NCBI GenBank assembly: GCA_044220635.1
Contig: JBGAQP010000011.1
Span: forward strand, 1-64,000
DNA length: 64,000 nt
Direction of reading: 5' to 3'
DNA from: JBGAQP01 sp044220635
GTDB taxonomy: Bacteria > Pseudomonadota > Gammaproteobacteria > Burkholderiales > Usitatibacteraceae
Part shown: positions 18,024 through 26,229 of the stretch, in pieces
Position numbering within the stretch: the first letter of the stretch is position 1
How the letters are laid out: every line of letters begins with the position of its first letter
Position numbers and translations under genes: made by a program
Notes under the pieces: generated by a model
What the model was told of the DNA's origin: nothing
Databases searched by the model: none
Seen by the model: only the letters and a program-made list of their open reading frames with translations

Positions 18024-18719
18024 ATGCACCAGCGCAAGGAGCCGGGCCGCGTGGCCGGCGGGTGTTGGCCGAGGAAGGCGAGCTGCATCCTCATGGTCGC
18101 GGCCGTGGCGTTCGCCGGGTCCGCGGGCCTCGCCGAGGCGAAGTCCCGGAAGATGGGCACCTACGCGGGCACGGTCGAGGTGTCGGGCGCGGACAAGTCC
18201 GCGAACGAGAGCCTCGCCTACAAGGCGAGCGTGAAGTTCCGCCTGGCCGCCGAGGGCGGCGACGGGAAGGTGGAGCGCGCGGAAGCCGACGACACCGGCC
18301 AGGCGAGCGCCACCGCCCTCGTCACCCGATGGGACACGACGGGCCGGAGCCAGCCCGGCGCGGACGGACGGATCCACACCTGGAAATGCTCGCTCGCGGC
18401 GCCGACCGAGGTTCCCATGAACGCCCAGGGCTCGCTCGAGCTGAACCACCGCAAGAAGACCTACTTCGCCTTCGTCGCCTTCGTGGGGATGAAGCAGATC
18501 CCGCTCGACTGCACGCACTCCGGCTCGGGCGCCTACAAGACGAAAGTCGCCCCGGGCCTTGCCTTCGGGACGGGGCATCCCGGCGCCCATCCGCGCGTGG
18601 AGCTGCCGTTCACCGACCCCGCGAGGCTCCTGGCGAGCCACCAGTTCGTCCCTCCCCCGGGGCTCGGCGACGGCAAGGGGCCGATCGACCAGAAGTGGGA
18701 GATCCGGCTCACCCCGTGA
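18024..18719 (+). CDS. Exported protein of unknown function
   Basis: A 231-residue protein that I cannot assign to a family. The start at 18024 is preceded by AGGAGG (18013-18018). A hydrophobic signal segment (about 22-38, ILMVAAVAFAGSAGLAEA) suggests export. The mature part has two cysteines (WKCSL and LDCTHSG) that could form a disulfide, and many Lys/Thr-rich beta-type stretches. Good codon use and a strong ribosome site support it as a real gene. Confidence 0.75.
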   Translation: MHQRKEPGRVAGGCWPRKASCILMVAAVAFAGSAGLAEAKSRKMGTYAGTVEVSGADKSANESLAYKASVKFRLAAEGGDGKVERAEADDTGQASATALVTRWDTTGRSQPGADGRIHTWKCSLAAPTEVPMNAQGSLELNHRKKTYFAFVAFVGMKQIPLDCTHSGSGAYKTKVAPGLAFGTGHPGAHPRVELPFTDPARLLASHQFVPPPGLGDGKGPIDQKWEIRLTP

Positions 18720-18747
18720 GCGGGCTGGCGCCTGCCGCCGGGCGCGC

Positions 18748-19236
18748 TCAGGCGCGAACGTCGGCCGAACGCCCTCCGCATACGCGCAGCAGCTCCGCGG
18801 AGGCGATCGCGAAGAGCGCGTTGGGCGTGCCGCCCGCGGCGTAGACCGTCTCGAAGGCGAGGAGCGCCTCGTCCACCCAGGTCGCGATCGGCTGCGCGTG
18901 GCCGACGGGCGGGATCCCGCCGATGGCGAAGCCGGTGACCGTGCGCACGAACTCCGGCGCGGCGCGCCCGATCGCCTCGCCCGCTAGCGCGCCGACCTTC
19001 GCCTCGCTCACGCGGTTGGCGCCGCTCGCCACCACCAGCACCGGGGAGCCCGTCGCGAGGCCGCGGAAGACGAGCGACTTCGCGATCCGGGCGACCTCGC
19101 AGCCGAGGACGAGGGCCGCTTCCTGCGAAGTGCGCGCGGGCACGGCGTGCTCGGTGACCGCGCAATCGAGGCCCAGGGCCGCGAGCGCTTCCTGCACGCG
19201 CCGCGCGCTCGGCGAGAGCGGCGGCGCGGCGCTCAA
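18748..19236 (-). CDS. YbaK/EbsC-family aminoacyl-tRNA deacylase
   Basis: A 162-residue protein of the YbaK/ProX editing family, which hydrolyses misacylated tRNAs in trans. Visible family parts are TSQEAALVLGCEVARIAKSL with the catalytic-type Lys, the stretch VLVVASGANRVSEAKV, and the conserved GFAIGGIPPVGH loop near residue 102-113. Its ATG overlaps the stop of the OsmC gene (ATGA), so both are translated from one message. Which tRNA it edits cannot be told. Confidence 0.9.
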   Translation of the reverse strand: MSAAPPLSPSARRVQEALAALGLDCAVTEHAVPARTSQEAALVLGCEVARIAKSLVFRGLATGSPVLVVASGANRVSEAKVGALAGEAIGRAAPEFVRTVTGFAIGGIPPVGHAQPIATWVDEALLAFETVYAAGGTPNALFAIASAELLRVCGGRSADVRA

Positions 19237-19706
19237 GTGCCGGCCTCGACGAACGACGGCTCGTGGCGCACCGGGAAGTTCACCGAGTTGGCGACGAAGC
19301 AGTGGTCGTGGGCCTTGTCGTGCATCGCGCGCGCGGCCTCGAGGTCCGCGCCGCGGGGAAGCGTCACGACCGGGCGCAGCAGCACGTCGGTGACCTGGAC
19401 CTTCCCCGAGGGGCCGGGCGCGAGCGTGGCGGTGGCGCGGTCGGCGTAGGCGATCACCTCCAGCCGGCGCTTCGCCGCGACCGCGAGGTAGGTGAGCATG
19501 TGGCAGTGGGAGAGCGCGAGGGCGAGGAGCTCCTCGGGGTTGTAGCGCGTCGCCTCGCCGCCGAAGATCGTGGGCGAGGAGGCCGCGAACGGCTCGTGGC
19601 CGGGCGCCGAGAGCGTGGCGTTGCGGGAGAACGCGGGGTCCGGAGGGCGCTTCTGCGCGGGGTCCGCGGGCCAGGCGAGGCCGACTTCGAAGGTGTGGGG
19701 CTCCAT
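19233..19706 (-). CDS. OsmC-family peroxiredoxin-like protein
   Basis: A 157-residue OsmC/Ohr-fold protein, usually reducing organic hydroperoxides with two cysteines. The first active Cys is in LLALALSHCHMLTYLAVAAK and the second in AHDHCFVANSVN. The N-terminal GLAWPADPAQKRPPDP and SAPGHEPFAASSP match the subgroup often annotated simply as OsmC family. It starts 10 bases after the MFS stop and overlaps the YbaK gene. Confidence 0.9.
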   Translation of the reverse strand: MEPHTFEVGLAWPADPAQKRPPDPAFSRNATLSAPGHEPFAASSPTIFGGEATRYNPEELLALALSHCHMLTYLAVAAKRRLEVIAYADRATATLAPGPSGKVQVTDVLLRPVVTLPRGADLEAARAMHDKAHDHCFVANSVNFPVRHEPSFVEAGT

Positions 19707-19716
19707 GCTTCGCTCC

Positions 19717-20898
19717 TCAGATGGGGGCGGGCGCCGCGCGGCGGCGCACCGAGTACCAGACGATGGCCACGGCGGCCGCGGCGAGGAAGGGCAGCGCCAC
19801 GTAGTTGAGCGTCTCCCAGCCGCGGGCGTTCACGAGCACGCCCGAGGCGAAGGAGGAGGTCGCCGTGGTGGTGAAGACGAGGATCTCGTTCGCGCCCTGG
19901 GCCTTCGCCTTCTCCGAGGGGCGGTAGGCCTCGGTGAGCAGCGTCGTGCCGCCGACGTACATGAAGTTCCAGCCCACGCCCAGCAGCACGAGCGACCACC
20001 AGAAGTGCGCGACGAGCTGGCCGGAGAGCGCGATCCCAACGCACGCGAACATCGCCGCGACCCCGGCGAGCATCACGTTCAGCACGCCGAAGCGCTGGAT
20101 GAGCGAGCCGGTGAAGAAGGACGGCCCGAACATCGCCACGACGTGGGCGGCGATCACGCTCGCGGCCGCCGCGTACGGGTGCCCGCAGAAGCCCATCGCG
20201 AGCGGGGTGGCGGTCATCAGCAGGTTCATGACGCCGTAGCCGAAGGCGCCCACCATCACCGCGACCACGAACGCCGGCTGCGCCATGATCGCGGCGAGCG
20301 GCCGCGCCGGCGCGTGGGACTCGTGCTCCTTCGGGGCCGGGATCCTCAGCGAAAGGATGATCGCGATGGTGACCAGGCAGAAGAAGATGAGCGAGGCGTA
20401 GGAGGCGAGGAAGGTGGGCTGCACGAGCTCGCGCGTGTACTTGCTCGCCTCCGGCCCGACGATGCCGCCCACGAGCCCGCCGGCCATCACGAAGGAGATC
20501 GCCTTCGCCTTGAAGTCCATGGGCGCGACGTCGGCCGCGGCGAAGCGGTAGTACTGGCCGAAGGCGTTGTAGCCGCCGAGCACGAGTGTGCCCAGGCACA
20601 GCAGCCAGAAGCTTCCGAGCGCGATCGCGAGGGTGGCGACGAGCCCGCCGGCGATGCCGAACGCGCACCCGGTGAGGAAGCCGTTCCTGCGGCCCACGCG
20701 CTTCATCCAGAGCGAGGCCGGGAAGGTGCACAGCGCCGCGCCCACCACGTAGCCGGTCACGGGCAGGGTCGCGAGCGCCTTGTTGTCGGCGAGCGCGAAC
20801 CCCGCGAGGCCGTTGAGCGCGATCAGCGTGACGTTGTTGGTGAAGAGCAGCGCCTGGCAGCAGGCGAGCAGAAAGACGTTGCGGCGGGCGTGTTCCAC
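19717..20898 (-). CDS. MFS transporter (paralogue of the gene at 16,690)
   Basis: A 393-residue twelve-helix major facilitator protein. It has SLWMKRVGRRNGFLTGCAFG in the loop 2-3 signature position and FVMAGGLVGGIVGPEASKY. The protein aligns along its full length by eye with the MFS gene at 16,690-17,883 (shared ADKALATLP/ADNKALATLP and FFTGSLVERLG/FFTGSLIQRFG). Substrate unknown. It is first in an apparent operon with the OsmC and YbaK genes. Confidence 0.9.
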   Translation of the reverse strand: MEHARRNVFLLACCQALLFTNNVTLIALNGLAGFALADNKALATLPVTGYVVGAALCTFPASLWMKRVGRRNGFLTGCAFGIAGGLVATLAIALGSFWLLCLGTLVLGGYNAFGQYYRFAAADVAPMDFKAKAISFVMAGGLVGGIVGPEASKYTRELVQPTFLASYASLIFFCLVTIAIILSLRIPAPKEHESHAPARPLAAIMAQPAFVVAVMVGAFGYGVMNLLMTATPLAMGFCGHPYAAAASVIAAHVVAMFGPSFFTGSLIQRFGVLNVMLAGVAAMFACVGIALSGQLVAHFWWSLVLLGVGWNFMYVGGTTLLTEAYRPSEKAKAQGANEILVFTTTATSSFASGVLVNARGWETLNYVALPFLAAAAVAIVWYSVRRRAAPAPI

Positions 20899-20938
20899 CC
20901 CGGAATTCTACCCTTTCGCCGGAGGCGCCCGGCGCGCG

Positions 20939-21457
20939 CTACAGGGGCTTGCGGCGGTAGCGCAGGACTTCCTCGCGCGTCGTGCCGTCCTTCAGGCGCA
21001 GGCCGAGGCGGATCGTGAGGGCGTCTTCGCCCGCACGCTCGAAGTGGATGCGGCCGAAGGCGAAGGCCTTGCCCTCGAGGTGGGAGAGCCGGATGCGCAG
21101 CGCCTTGTCCTTCTCCTCCCAGCCCACCCAGTCGGGATGGAAGTGCTTGACGATGAACTCGAGCGTCCCCTCGACCTCCTCGATCGCGAAGAGCTCGTAG
21201 AAGCCGCGCGAGCCGTCGGCCTTCACGAGGCGGAAGGCGCCGAGCATCACGCCCTTCTTCGGCGGAAGCCACACGTCCTCGATCGTCCCGCCCAGGCCCT
21301 CGCCCTCCCAGTAGCCCACGAGCCAGGCGACGTCGGCGAGCTTCGCGGGCACCGGCGCGGCCTTCGCGGGCGCGGCGGGGGGCGCCTCGCCCGGGGACGG
21401 GTACTGCGCGAGAACGGGCACGGCGGCGGCGAAGGCGATCGCGGCGACGAGACGCAT
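20939..21457 (-). CDS. Exported DUF6265-like protein
   Basis: A 172-residue protein with a short signal peptide (MRLVAAIAFAAAVPVLAQ), a proline/alanine linker and a compact beta-rich domain. The segments WLVGYWEGEGLGGTIEDVWL and MLGAFRLVKADGSRGFYELF match the DUF6265 pattern of unknown function. It is the second gene of a pair with the lipoprotein gene upstream, which has a similar opening (FLVGEWNVG). The pair may be related by duplication. Confidence 0.75.
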   Translation of the reverse strand: MRLVAAIAFAAAVPVLAQYPSPGEAPPAAPAKAAPVPAKLADVAWLVGYWEGEGLGGTIEDVWLPPKKGVMLGAFRLVKADGSRGFYELFAIEEVEGTLEFIVKHFHPDWVGWEEKDKALRIRLSHLEGKAFAFGRIHFERAGEDALTIRLGLRLKDGTTREEVLRYRRKPL

Positions 21458-21484
21458 GGAATCCTCCGGAGGTTCGCCGCCCGC

Positions 21485-22105
21485 CTAGCCTGCGTGGCGG
21501 CGGGTCATCACGAGGCGGTCGCTGCCGGGAAACGTGGGGACCCACCCTTGCGCATCCCGGCGGGTGAGCGCGGTGAGGATGCGGCCTTCGCCCGCGGCCT
21601 TGAACGTCTGGCGGAAGCGAAGCGTCGCGCCCGCCGGCCCCGCGCGCACCTCGCCGCGCGGCGGCAGCGCCACTCCCGGCGAGTACACCGCGGTGATGTC
21701 GCGCACCACGGTGCCGTCGGGCTCGGCGAAGACCACGCCCTGCTCCTGGATGCGCCCTCCCGCGAGGTCGAGAGCGAGCAGCATGTCGAGGTTTCCGCGC
21801 GCCCCGTTCCACAGGAGCATCCCCTCGAAGTGCGGCCGCTCCACGCCGCCCTCGAGGGTGCTCACCGAGTACCACAGATAGGACTCCTTCGGGCCCCACC
21901 GGAAGCGGGCGACCGCCACGGGCGCGCCGGCCTCGCCGCCGACGTTCCACTCGCCCACGAGGAAGCGGTAGGGCGCGTAGCCGGCGGGAGCGCTCGCGCC
22001 GGCCGCGGGCGCGCCGGTAGCGACGTGGGCGTGCGGATCGGGAAGGGAGGCGCAGCCGCCCAGCCCGGTCGACGCGAGGAAGACTGCCACGGCCAGTGCG
22101 CGCAC
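21485..22105 (-). CDS. Putative lipoprotein of unknown function
   Basis: A protein with a short signal ending in a lipobox-like LGGC, followed by an Ala/Pro linker and a beta-rich domain that begins YRFLVGEWNVGGEAG. Segments such as FRWGPKESYLWYSV and HFEGMLLWNGARGNLDML suggest a lipocalin-like or DUF-type beta barrel. I chose the GTG at 22105 because it gives a normal short signal peptide; an in-frame ATG lies at 22168. Function unknown. Confidence 0.65.
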   Translation of the reverse strand: MRALAVAVFLASTGLGGCASLPDPHAHVATGAPAAGASAPAGYAPYRFLVGEWNVGGEAGAPVAVARFRWGPKESYLWYSVSTLEGGVERPHFEGMLLWNGARGNLDMLLALDLAGGRIQEQGVVFAEPDGTVVRDITAVYSPGVALPPRGEVRAGPAGATLRFRQTFKAAGEGRILTALTRRDAQGWVPTFPGSDRLVMTRRHAG

Positions 22106-22233
22106 GATCGTGATCCGGTCGGGAAGAGGGCCCGATTCTTGCGCCGGCCGCGCGCCGGGGTCAATCACGGCGCGTCACGGGATGTTGCCGTCGCTGCCGG
22201 CTGCCCGGCGGCGAAGCCCTCTATAATCGCCGC

Positions 22234-23205
22234 ATGAACTACCGACGACTCGGCCGGTCCGGCCTCAAGCTGAGCGAGCTCTCGCTCGGCTCCTGGGTGA
22301 CCTACTCGAACCAGCTCGACGCGAAGGCGGCGAGCGAGTGCATGGCCGCCGCCTGGGACGCGGGCGTGAACTTCTTCGACAACGCCGAGGCGTACGCCGG
22401 CGGCAAGAGCGAGGAGATCATGGGCGAGGCGTTCCGGCGCCTGGGCTGGCCGCGCCTCAAGTACGTGGTCTCGACCAAGTTCTACTGGGGGCTCGCCGAC
22501 GGCCCGAACGAGAGGAACACGCTCAACCGCAAGTACCTGCTGAACGCGATCGACGGCTCGCTCGCGCGATTGCAGCTCGACTACGTCGACCTCGCCTACT
22601 GCCACCGCCCGGACCCCAACACCCCCATCGAGGAGACCGTCTGGGCGATGCACGACATGGTCCGGCGCGGAAAGGCGCTCTACTGGGGCACTTCCGAATG
22701 GAGCGCCTCCGAGATCATGGCCGCGTGGCAGATCGCCGAGCGCCACCACCTGCACAAGCCGGTCGTCGAGCAGCCCGAGTACAACCTCTTCCACCGCCGC
22801 CGCGTGGAGTCGGAGTACAACCTCCTCTACAAGGACGTGGGCATCGGGCTGACGACCTGGAGCCCGCTCGCCTCGGGGCTGCTCACGGGCAAGTACCGCG
22901 CGGGCGTTCCCGAGGGCAGCCGCGGCGCCATCCCGCGCATGGGCTTCCTCGTCGAGCGGCTCACGGACAAGGCGAAGAACGCGGCCGTCGCCGAGCTCGC
23001 CGGCGTGGCGCTCGACCTCGGCTGCACGCTCGCGCAGCTCGCCATCGCCTGGTGCGCGCGCAACCCGCACGTGACGAGCGTCATCACGGGAGCTTCGAAC
23101 GCGGCGCAGGTGCGCGAGAACATGAAGGCGCTCGAGGTGGTGCCGAAGCTCACGGGCCCCGTGCTCGAGCGCATCGAGGGCATCGTCGCGGGCCACGCGG
23201 ACTGA
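22234..23205 (+). CDS. Aldo/keto reductase (voltage-gated K+ channel beta-subunit-like subgroup)
   Basis: A 323-residue NADPH-dependent oxidoreductase with a TIM-barrel fold. Catalytic parts are FFDNAEAYAGGKSEEIMG (Asp and Tyr), VVSTKFYWG (Lys) and the His in LAYCHRPDPNTPIEE. The C-terminal cofactor segment SVITGASNAAQVRENMKALE is present. The overall sequence (MNYRRLGRSGLKLSELSLGS) is that of the Kv-beta-like AKR subgroup. It is followed after 23 bases by an FAH-family gene on the same strand. Confidence 0.92.
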   Translation: MNYRRLGRSGLKLSELSLGSWVTYSNQLDAKAASECMAAAWDAGVNFFDNAEAYAGGKSEEIMGEAFRRLGWPRLKYVVSTKFYWGLADGPNERNTLNRKYLLNAIDGSLARLQLDYVDLAYCHRPDPNTPIEETVWAMHDMVRRGKALYWGTSEWSASEIMAAWQIAERHHLHKPVVEQPEYNLFHRRRVESEYNLLYKDVGIGLTTWSPLASGLLTGKYRAGVPEGSRGAIPRMGFLVERLTDKAKNAAVAELAGVALDLGCTLAQLAIAWCARNPHVTSVITGASNAAQVRENMKALEVVPKLTGPVLERIEGIVAGHAD

Positions 23206-23228
23206 AATCCCCCGAGGAGGCGCTCGCC

Positions 23229-23996
23229 ATGACCCGCTGGATCCGCTTCAACCACAAGGACGTCGTCGCCTACGGAACGCTCGAGGGCGAGACCATCCGC
23301 GTCCACGAGGGCTCGCCCTTCGGCGCGAACCGCCCGACGGACTGGATGCTGCCGCTCTCCGAGGTGAAGGTCCTCACGCCCTGCGATCCCACGAAGATGG
23401 TGGCGCTGTGGAACAACTTCCGCGCGCTCGCCGCGAAGCTCGGCCAGGCGATTCCCCCCGAGCCGCTCTACTTCATCAAGTCGCCGAGCGCCTTCGCGGC
23501 GACCGGCACGCCGATCCGCGTCCCGAAGTCCTACGCGGGGAAGGTCATCTTCGAGGGCGAGCTGGGCGTGGTGATCGGCAGGCGCTGCTCCGGGGTGTCC
23601 GAGGCCGAGGCCCCCGGGCACATCCTCGGCTACACCTGCGTGAACGACGTGACCGCGGTGGAGCTGCTCAAGAAGGACGCGAGCTTCGAGCAGTGGACGC
23701 GCGCGAAGAGCTTCGACACCTTCGGCGTCTTCGGCCCGGTCATCGCCACGGGGCTCGATCCCCTCCAGCTCTCGATCCGCGCGGTGCTCGACGGCACCGA
23801 GCGCCAGAACTACCCCGTGAGCGACATGGTGTTTCCGCCCGCGCGGCTCGTCTCGCTGATCTCGCAGGACATGACGCTCGAAGCGGGCGACATCATCGCC
23901 TGCGGCACCTCGGTAGGCGTGGGCTCGATGAAGCCGGGCGCCGAGATCGCGATCTCGATCGAGGGGATCGGGGAGATCAGGAACCGCTTCGGCTGA
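23229..23996 (+). CDS. Fumarylacetoacetate hydrolase family protein
   Basis: A 255-residue FAH-fold enzyme. Metal-binding acidic residues are visible in VIFEGELGVVIGRRC and GYTCVNDVTAVE. The C-terminal glycine-rich segment is IIACGTSVGVGSMKPG. Members hydrolyse or decarboxylate 2-oxo acids from aromatic or sugar breakdown; the exact substrate is not clear. The start at 23229 follows an AGGAGG-like sequence. Confidence 0.88.
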   Translation: MTRWIRFNHKDVVAYGTLEGETIRVHEGSPFGANRPTDWMLPLSEVKVLTPCDPTKMVALWNNFRALAAKLGQAIPPEPLYFIKSPSAFAATGTPIRVPKSYAGKVIFEGELGVVIGRRCSGVSEAEAPGHILGYTCVNDVTAVELLKKDASFEQWTRAKSFDTFGVFGPVIATGLDPLQLSIRAVLDGTERQNYPVSDMVFPPARLVSLISQDMTLEAGDIIACGTSVGVGSMKPGAEIAISIEGIGEIRNRFG

Positions 23997-24001
23997 GGCC
24001 G

Positions 24002-25705
24002 CTACGGCTTCGGGGCCTGAGGGCCCACGCGGTCGAGCACGTGGCGGGTCATGCCGAGGGCGAGCTCGTGCTCGCCCATGAACACGGTGCCGAGGCCCTC
24101 GCGCGAGATGAGGGCGGATTCCTCCTCGTCGTGGGAGCGCAGCACGACCTCGATCGCGGGATTGAGCGTGCGCGCGGTCTCGACCATCCTGCGCGCGGCG
24201 AAGGTGTCCGGCGTGGCGACCACCAGCATCGAGGCCCGCGCCACGTGGGCCTGGATGAGCACGGCGGGCTCGGCGGCGTCCCCGCACACGGCGTGGACGC
24301 CCTTCTCGCGCAGCTCTTCGACGAGCTCCCGGTTCTGCTCGGCGACGACGAAGGCCATGCCGCGCCCGGCGAGGGCGTCGGCGATGCGCCGTCCCACCCG
24401 CCCGTAGCCCACGATCACGACCTGCCCCGTGAGGTGCGCGGGATCGACGCTCGTCGGCAGCTGCGCGAGCGGGTCGTCGCGCAGCTCCAGGCGCCGGGCG
24501 AGCGCCGAGCGCGCGCGGATCCAGGCCTGCGCGGGCCCGATCGCGGCGAACACCAGCGAGTTGAGCGCGATCGAGACGAGGGCGGCGGCGAGGATCAGGC
24601 TCTGGCCGGCGACCGGCAGCAGGCCCAGCGCCACGCCCAGGCCCGCGAGGATGAAGGAGAATTCCCCGATCTGCGCGAGGCTCGCGCCCACGGTGAGCGC
24701 CGTGTTGAGCGGATAGCGGAAGGCGAGCACCAGGACGATGGCGGCGATGGTCTTGCCCACCATGACGATCGCGACCACCGCGAGGAGCTTGCCGGGCTGC
24801 TCGACGAGCACCGCGGGATCGAAGAGCATCCCGACCGAGACGAAGAAGAGCACCGAGAAGGCATCGCGCAGCGGCAGCGACTCGTCGGCGGCGCGGTGGG
24901 CGAACTGCGACTCGCGCATCATCATCCCGGCGAAGAAGGCGCCGAGCGCGAAGGACACGTCGAAGAGCCTCGCCGAGCCGTAGGCCACGCCCACGGCGGT
25001 CGCGACCACGCACAGCGTGAAGAGCTCGCGCGAGCCCGTGCGCGCGACGAGCCACAGGATCCAGGGAAAGACGCGCTTGCCCACGACGAGCATGAGCGCG
25101 ACGAAGGCCGCCACCTTCGCGAGCGTGATGCCGAGCGCCTCCCAGAGGCCTTCGTCGGCCGCCGCGCCGGGCGCGCCGCCGATGAGCCCCGCCGTCGCGG
25201 GCAGGAGCACGAGCACCAGCACCATCGCCAGGTCCTCGACCACGAGCCAGCCCACGGCGATGCGGCCGTTGACGCTCTCGAGCACGCCGCGGTCCTCGAG
25301 CGCGCGCAGCAGCACCACGGTGCTCGCGCACGACAGCGAGATCCCGAGGACGAAGGCCTCGCCGGGCTTCCAGCCCCAGGCGATCGCCATGGCCGCGCCG
25401 AGCGCGGTCGCGACCGCGATCTGGACGATGGCCCCGGGCACGGCGATCCGGCGCACGGCGAGGAGGTCGCCCATCGACAGGTGCAGGCCCACGCCGAACA
25501 TGAGGAGCATCACGCCGATCTCGGCGAGCTGGGCCGCGAGCGCCGTGTCGGCGACGAAGCCCGGGGTGAACGGGCCGATGACGATGCCGGCGAGGAGGTA
25601 GCCCACGAGCGGCGGGATCCTCAGCCGCGAGACGACCACGCCCAGGACCAGCGCGAGGCCGAGGCCCGCGGCGATGGTCGTGATGAGGTTCACTTCGTGG
25701 GGCAT
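24002..25705 (-). CDS. CPA2-family monovalent cation:proton antiporter with TrkA-N domain
   Basis: A 567-residue membrane protein of the KefB/KefC/YbaL type. The first 390 residues hold about twelve helices (GYLLAGIVIGPFTPGFVADT, GWLVVEDLAMVLVLVLLPA). A cytoplasmic Rossmann TrkA-N domain follows (VVIVGYGRVGRRIADALAGR, about 425-444). Such proteins exchange K+ or Na+ for protons. No glutathione-gating ancillary gene is adjacent. YbaL-like function is likely but unproven. Confidence 0.9.
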   Translation of the reverse strand: MPHEVNLITTIAAGLGLALVLGVVVSRLRIPPLVGYLLAGIVIGPFTPGFVADTALAAQLAEIGVMLLMFGVGLHLSMGDLLAVRRIAVPGAIVQIAVATALGAAMAIAWGWKPGEAFVLGISLSCASTVVLLRALEDRGVLESVNGRIAVGWLVVEDLAMVLVLVLLPATAGLIGGAPGAAADEGLWEALGITLAKVAAFVALMLVVGKRVFPWILWLVARTGSRELFTLCVVATAVGVAYGSARLFDVSFALGAFFAGMMMRESQFAHRAADESLPLRDAFSVLFFVSVGMLFDPAVLVEQPGKLLAVVAIVMVGKTIAAIVLVLAFRYPLNTALTVGASLAQIGEFSFILAGLGVALGLLPVAGQSLILAAALVSIALNSLVFAAIGPAQAWIRARSALARRLELRDDPLAQLPTSVDPAHLTGQVVIVGYGRVGRRIADALAGRGMAFVVAEQNRELVEELREKGVHAVCGDAAEPAVLIQAHVARASMLVVATPDTFAARRMVETARTLNPAIEVVLRSHDEEESALISREGLGTVFMGEHELALGMTRHVLDRVGPQAPKP

Positions 25706-25801
25706 CGCGCGTCCGTGAGTCGCGGGGCAGGACCCCGGCGGCGGCCGGGAGGGCCCGGCCCGATTCTAGCAGCGGCCCCGTCGGGGCCGGAGGGCGGCGG
25801 C

Positions 25802-26194
25802 CTAGAGACTCGCGGCCACGCGGTCGAGGCGCTCGCGCACTTGCTTCGCGATCGCCTCGACCTCGGGCCGGTTCACGAGCTTGAGGACCGCGAGCGGATC
25901 CATGAACTCGACGCGGGTGCAGCCCTCGCTGTCTTCGCGCACCACGACGTTGCAAGGCAGCAGCATCCCGATCTCGGGCTCGGCCGTGAGCGCCTGGAAG
26001 GCGAAGGGCGGGTTGCACGCGCCGAGGATCCTGTAGCGCGCGAACTCCCGGTCGAGCTTCTTCCTGAGCGTCTCCTTCACGTCGATCTCGGTGAGCACGC
26101 CGAAGCCCTCGGCCTTGAGCGCCTCGGTGACGCGGGCGAGCGCCTCGTCGAAGCCGTAGGCGACCGTCTTGCCGAATCCGTATGCGACTGCCAT
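25802..26194 (-). CDS. DUF302 domain protein
   Basis: A 130-residue protein of the DUF302 fold (about residues 10-100). Recognisable parts are ALARVTEALKAEGFGVLTEI, YRILGACNPPFAFQAL and IGMLLPCNVVVRED. The function of this widespread fold is not established. It lies 35 bases downstream of ilvD on the same strand, but a functional link is not evident. Confidence 0.9.
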   Translation of the reverse strand: MAVAYGFGKTVAYGFDEALARVTEALKAEGFGVLTEIDVKETLRKKLDREFARYRILGACNPPFAFQALTAEPEIGMLLPCNVVVREDSEGCTRVEFMDPLAVLKLVNRPEVEAIAKQVRERLDRVAASL

Positions 26195-26229
26195 GGCGCT
26201 TCTCTCCCTGAAGGGTCTTCGTCGTCCGG

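Noticed and set aside
22827..26018. Minus-strand frame of 1,063 codons spanning three genes
   Set aside because: It crosses the aldo/keto reductase, FAH and antiporter genes in wrong frames, and its composition is typical of a shadow frame in GC-rich DNA.
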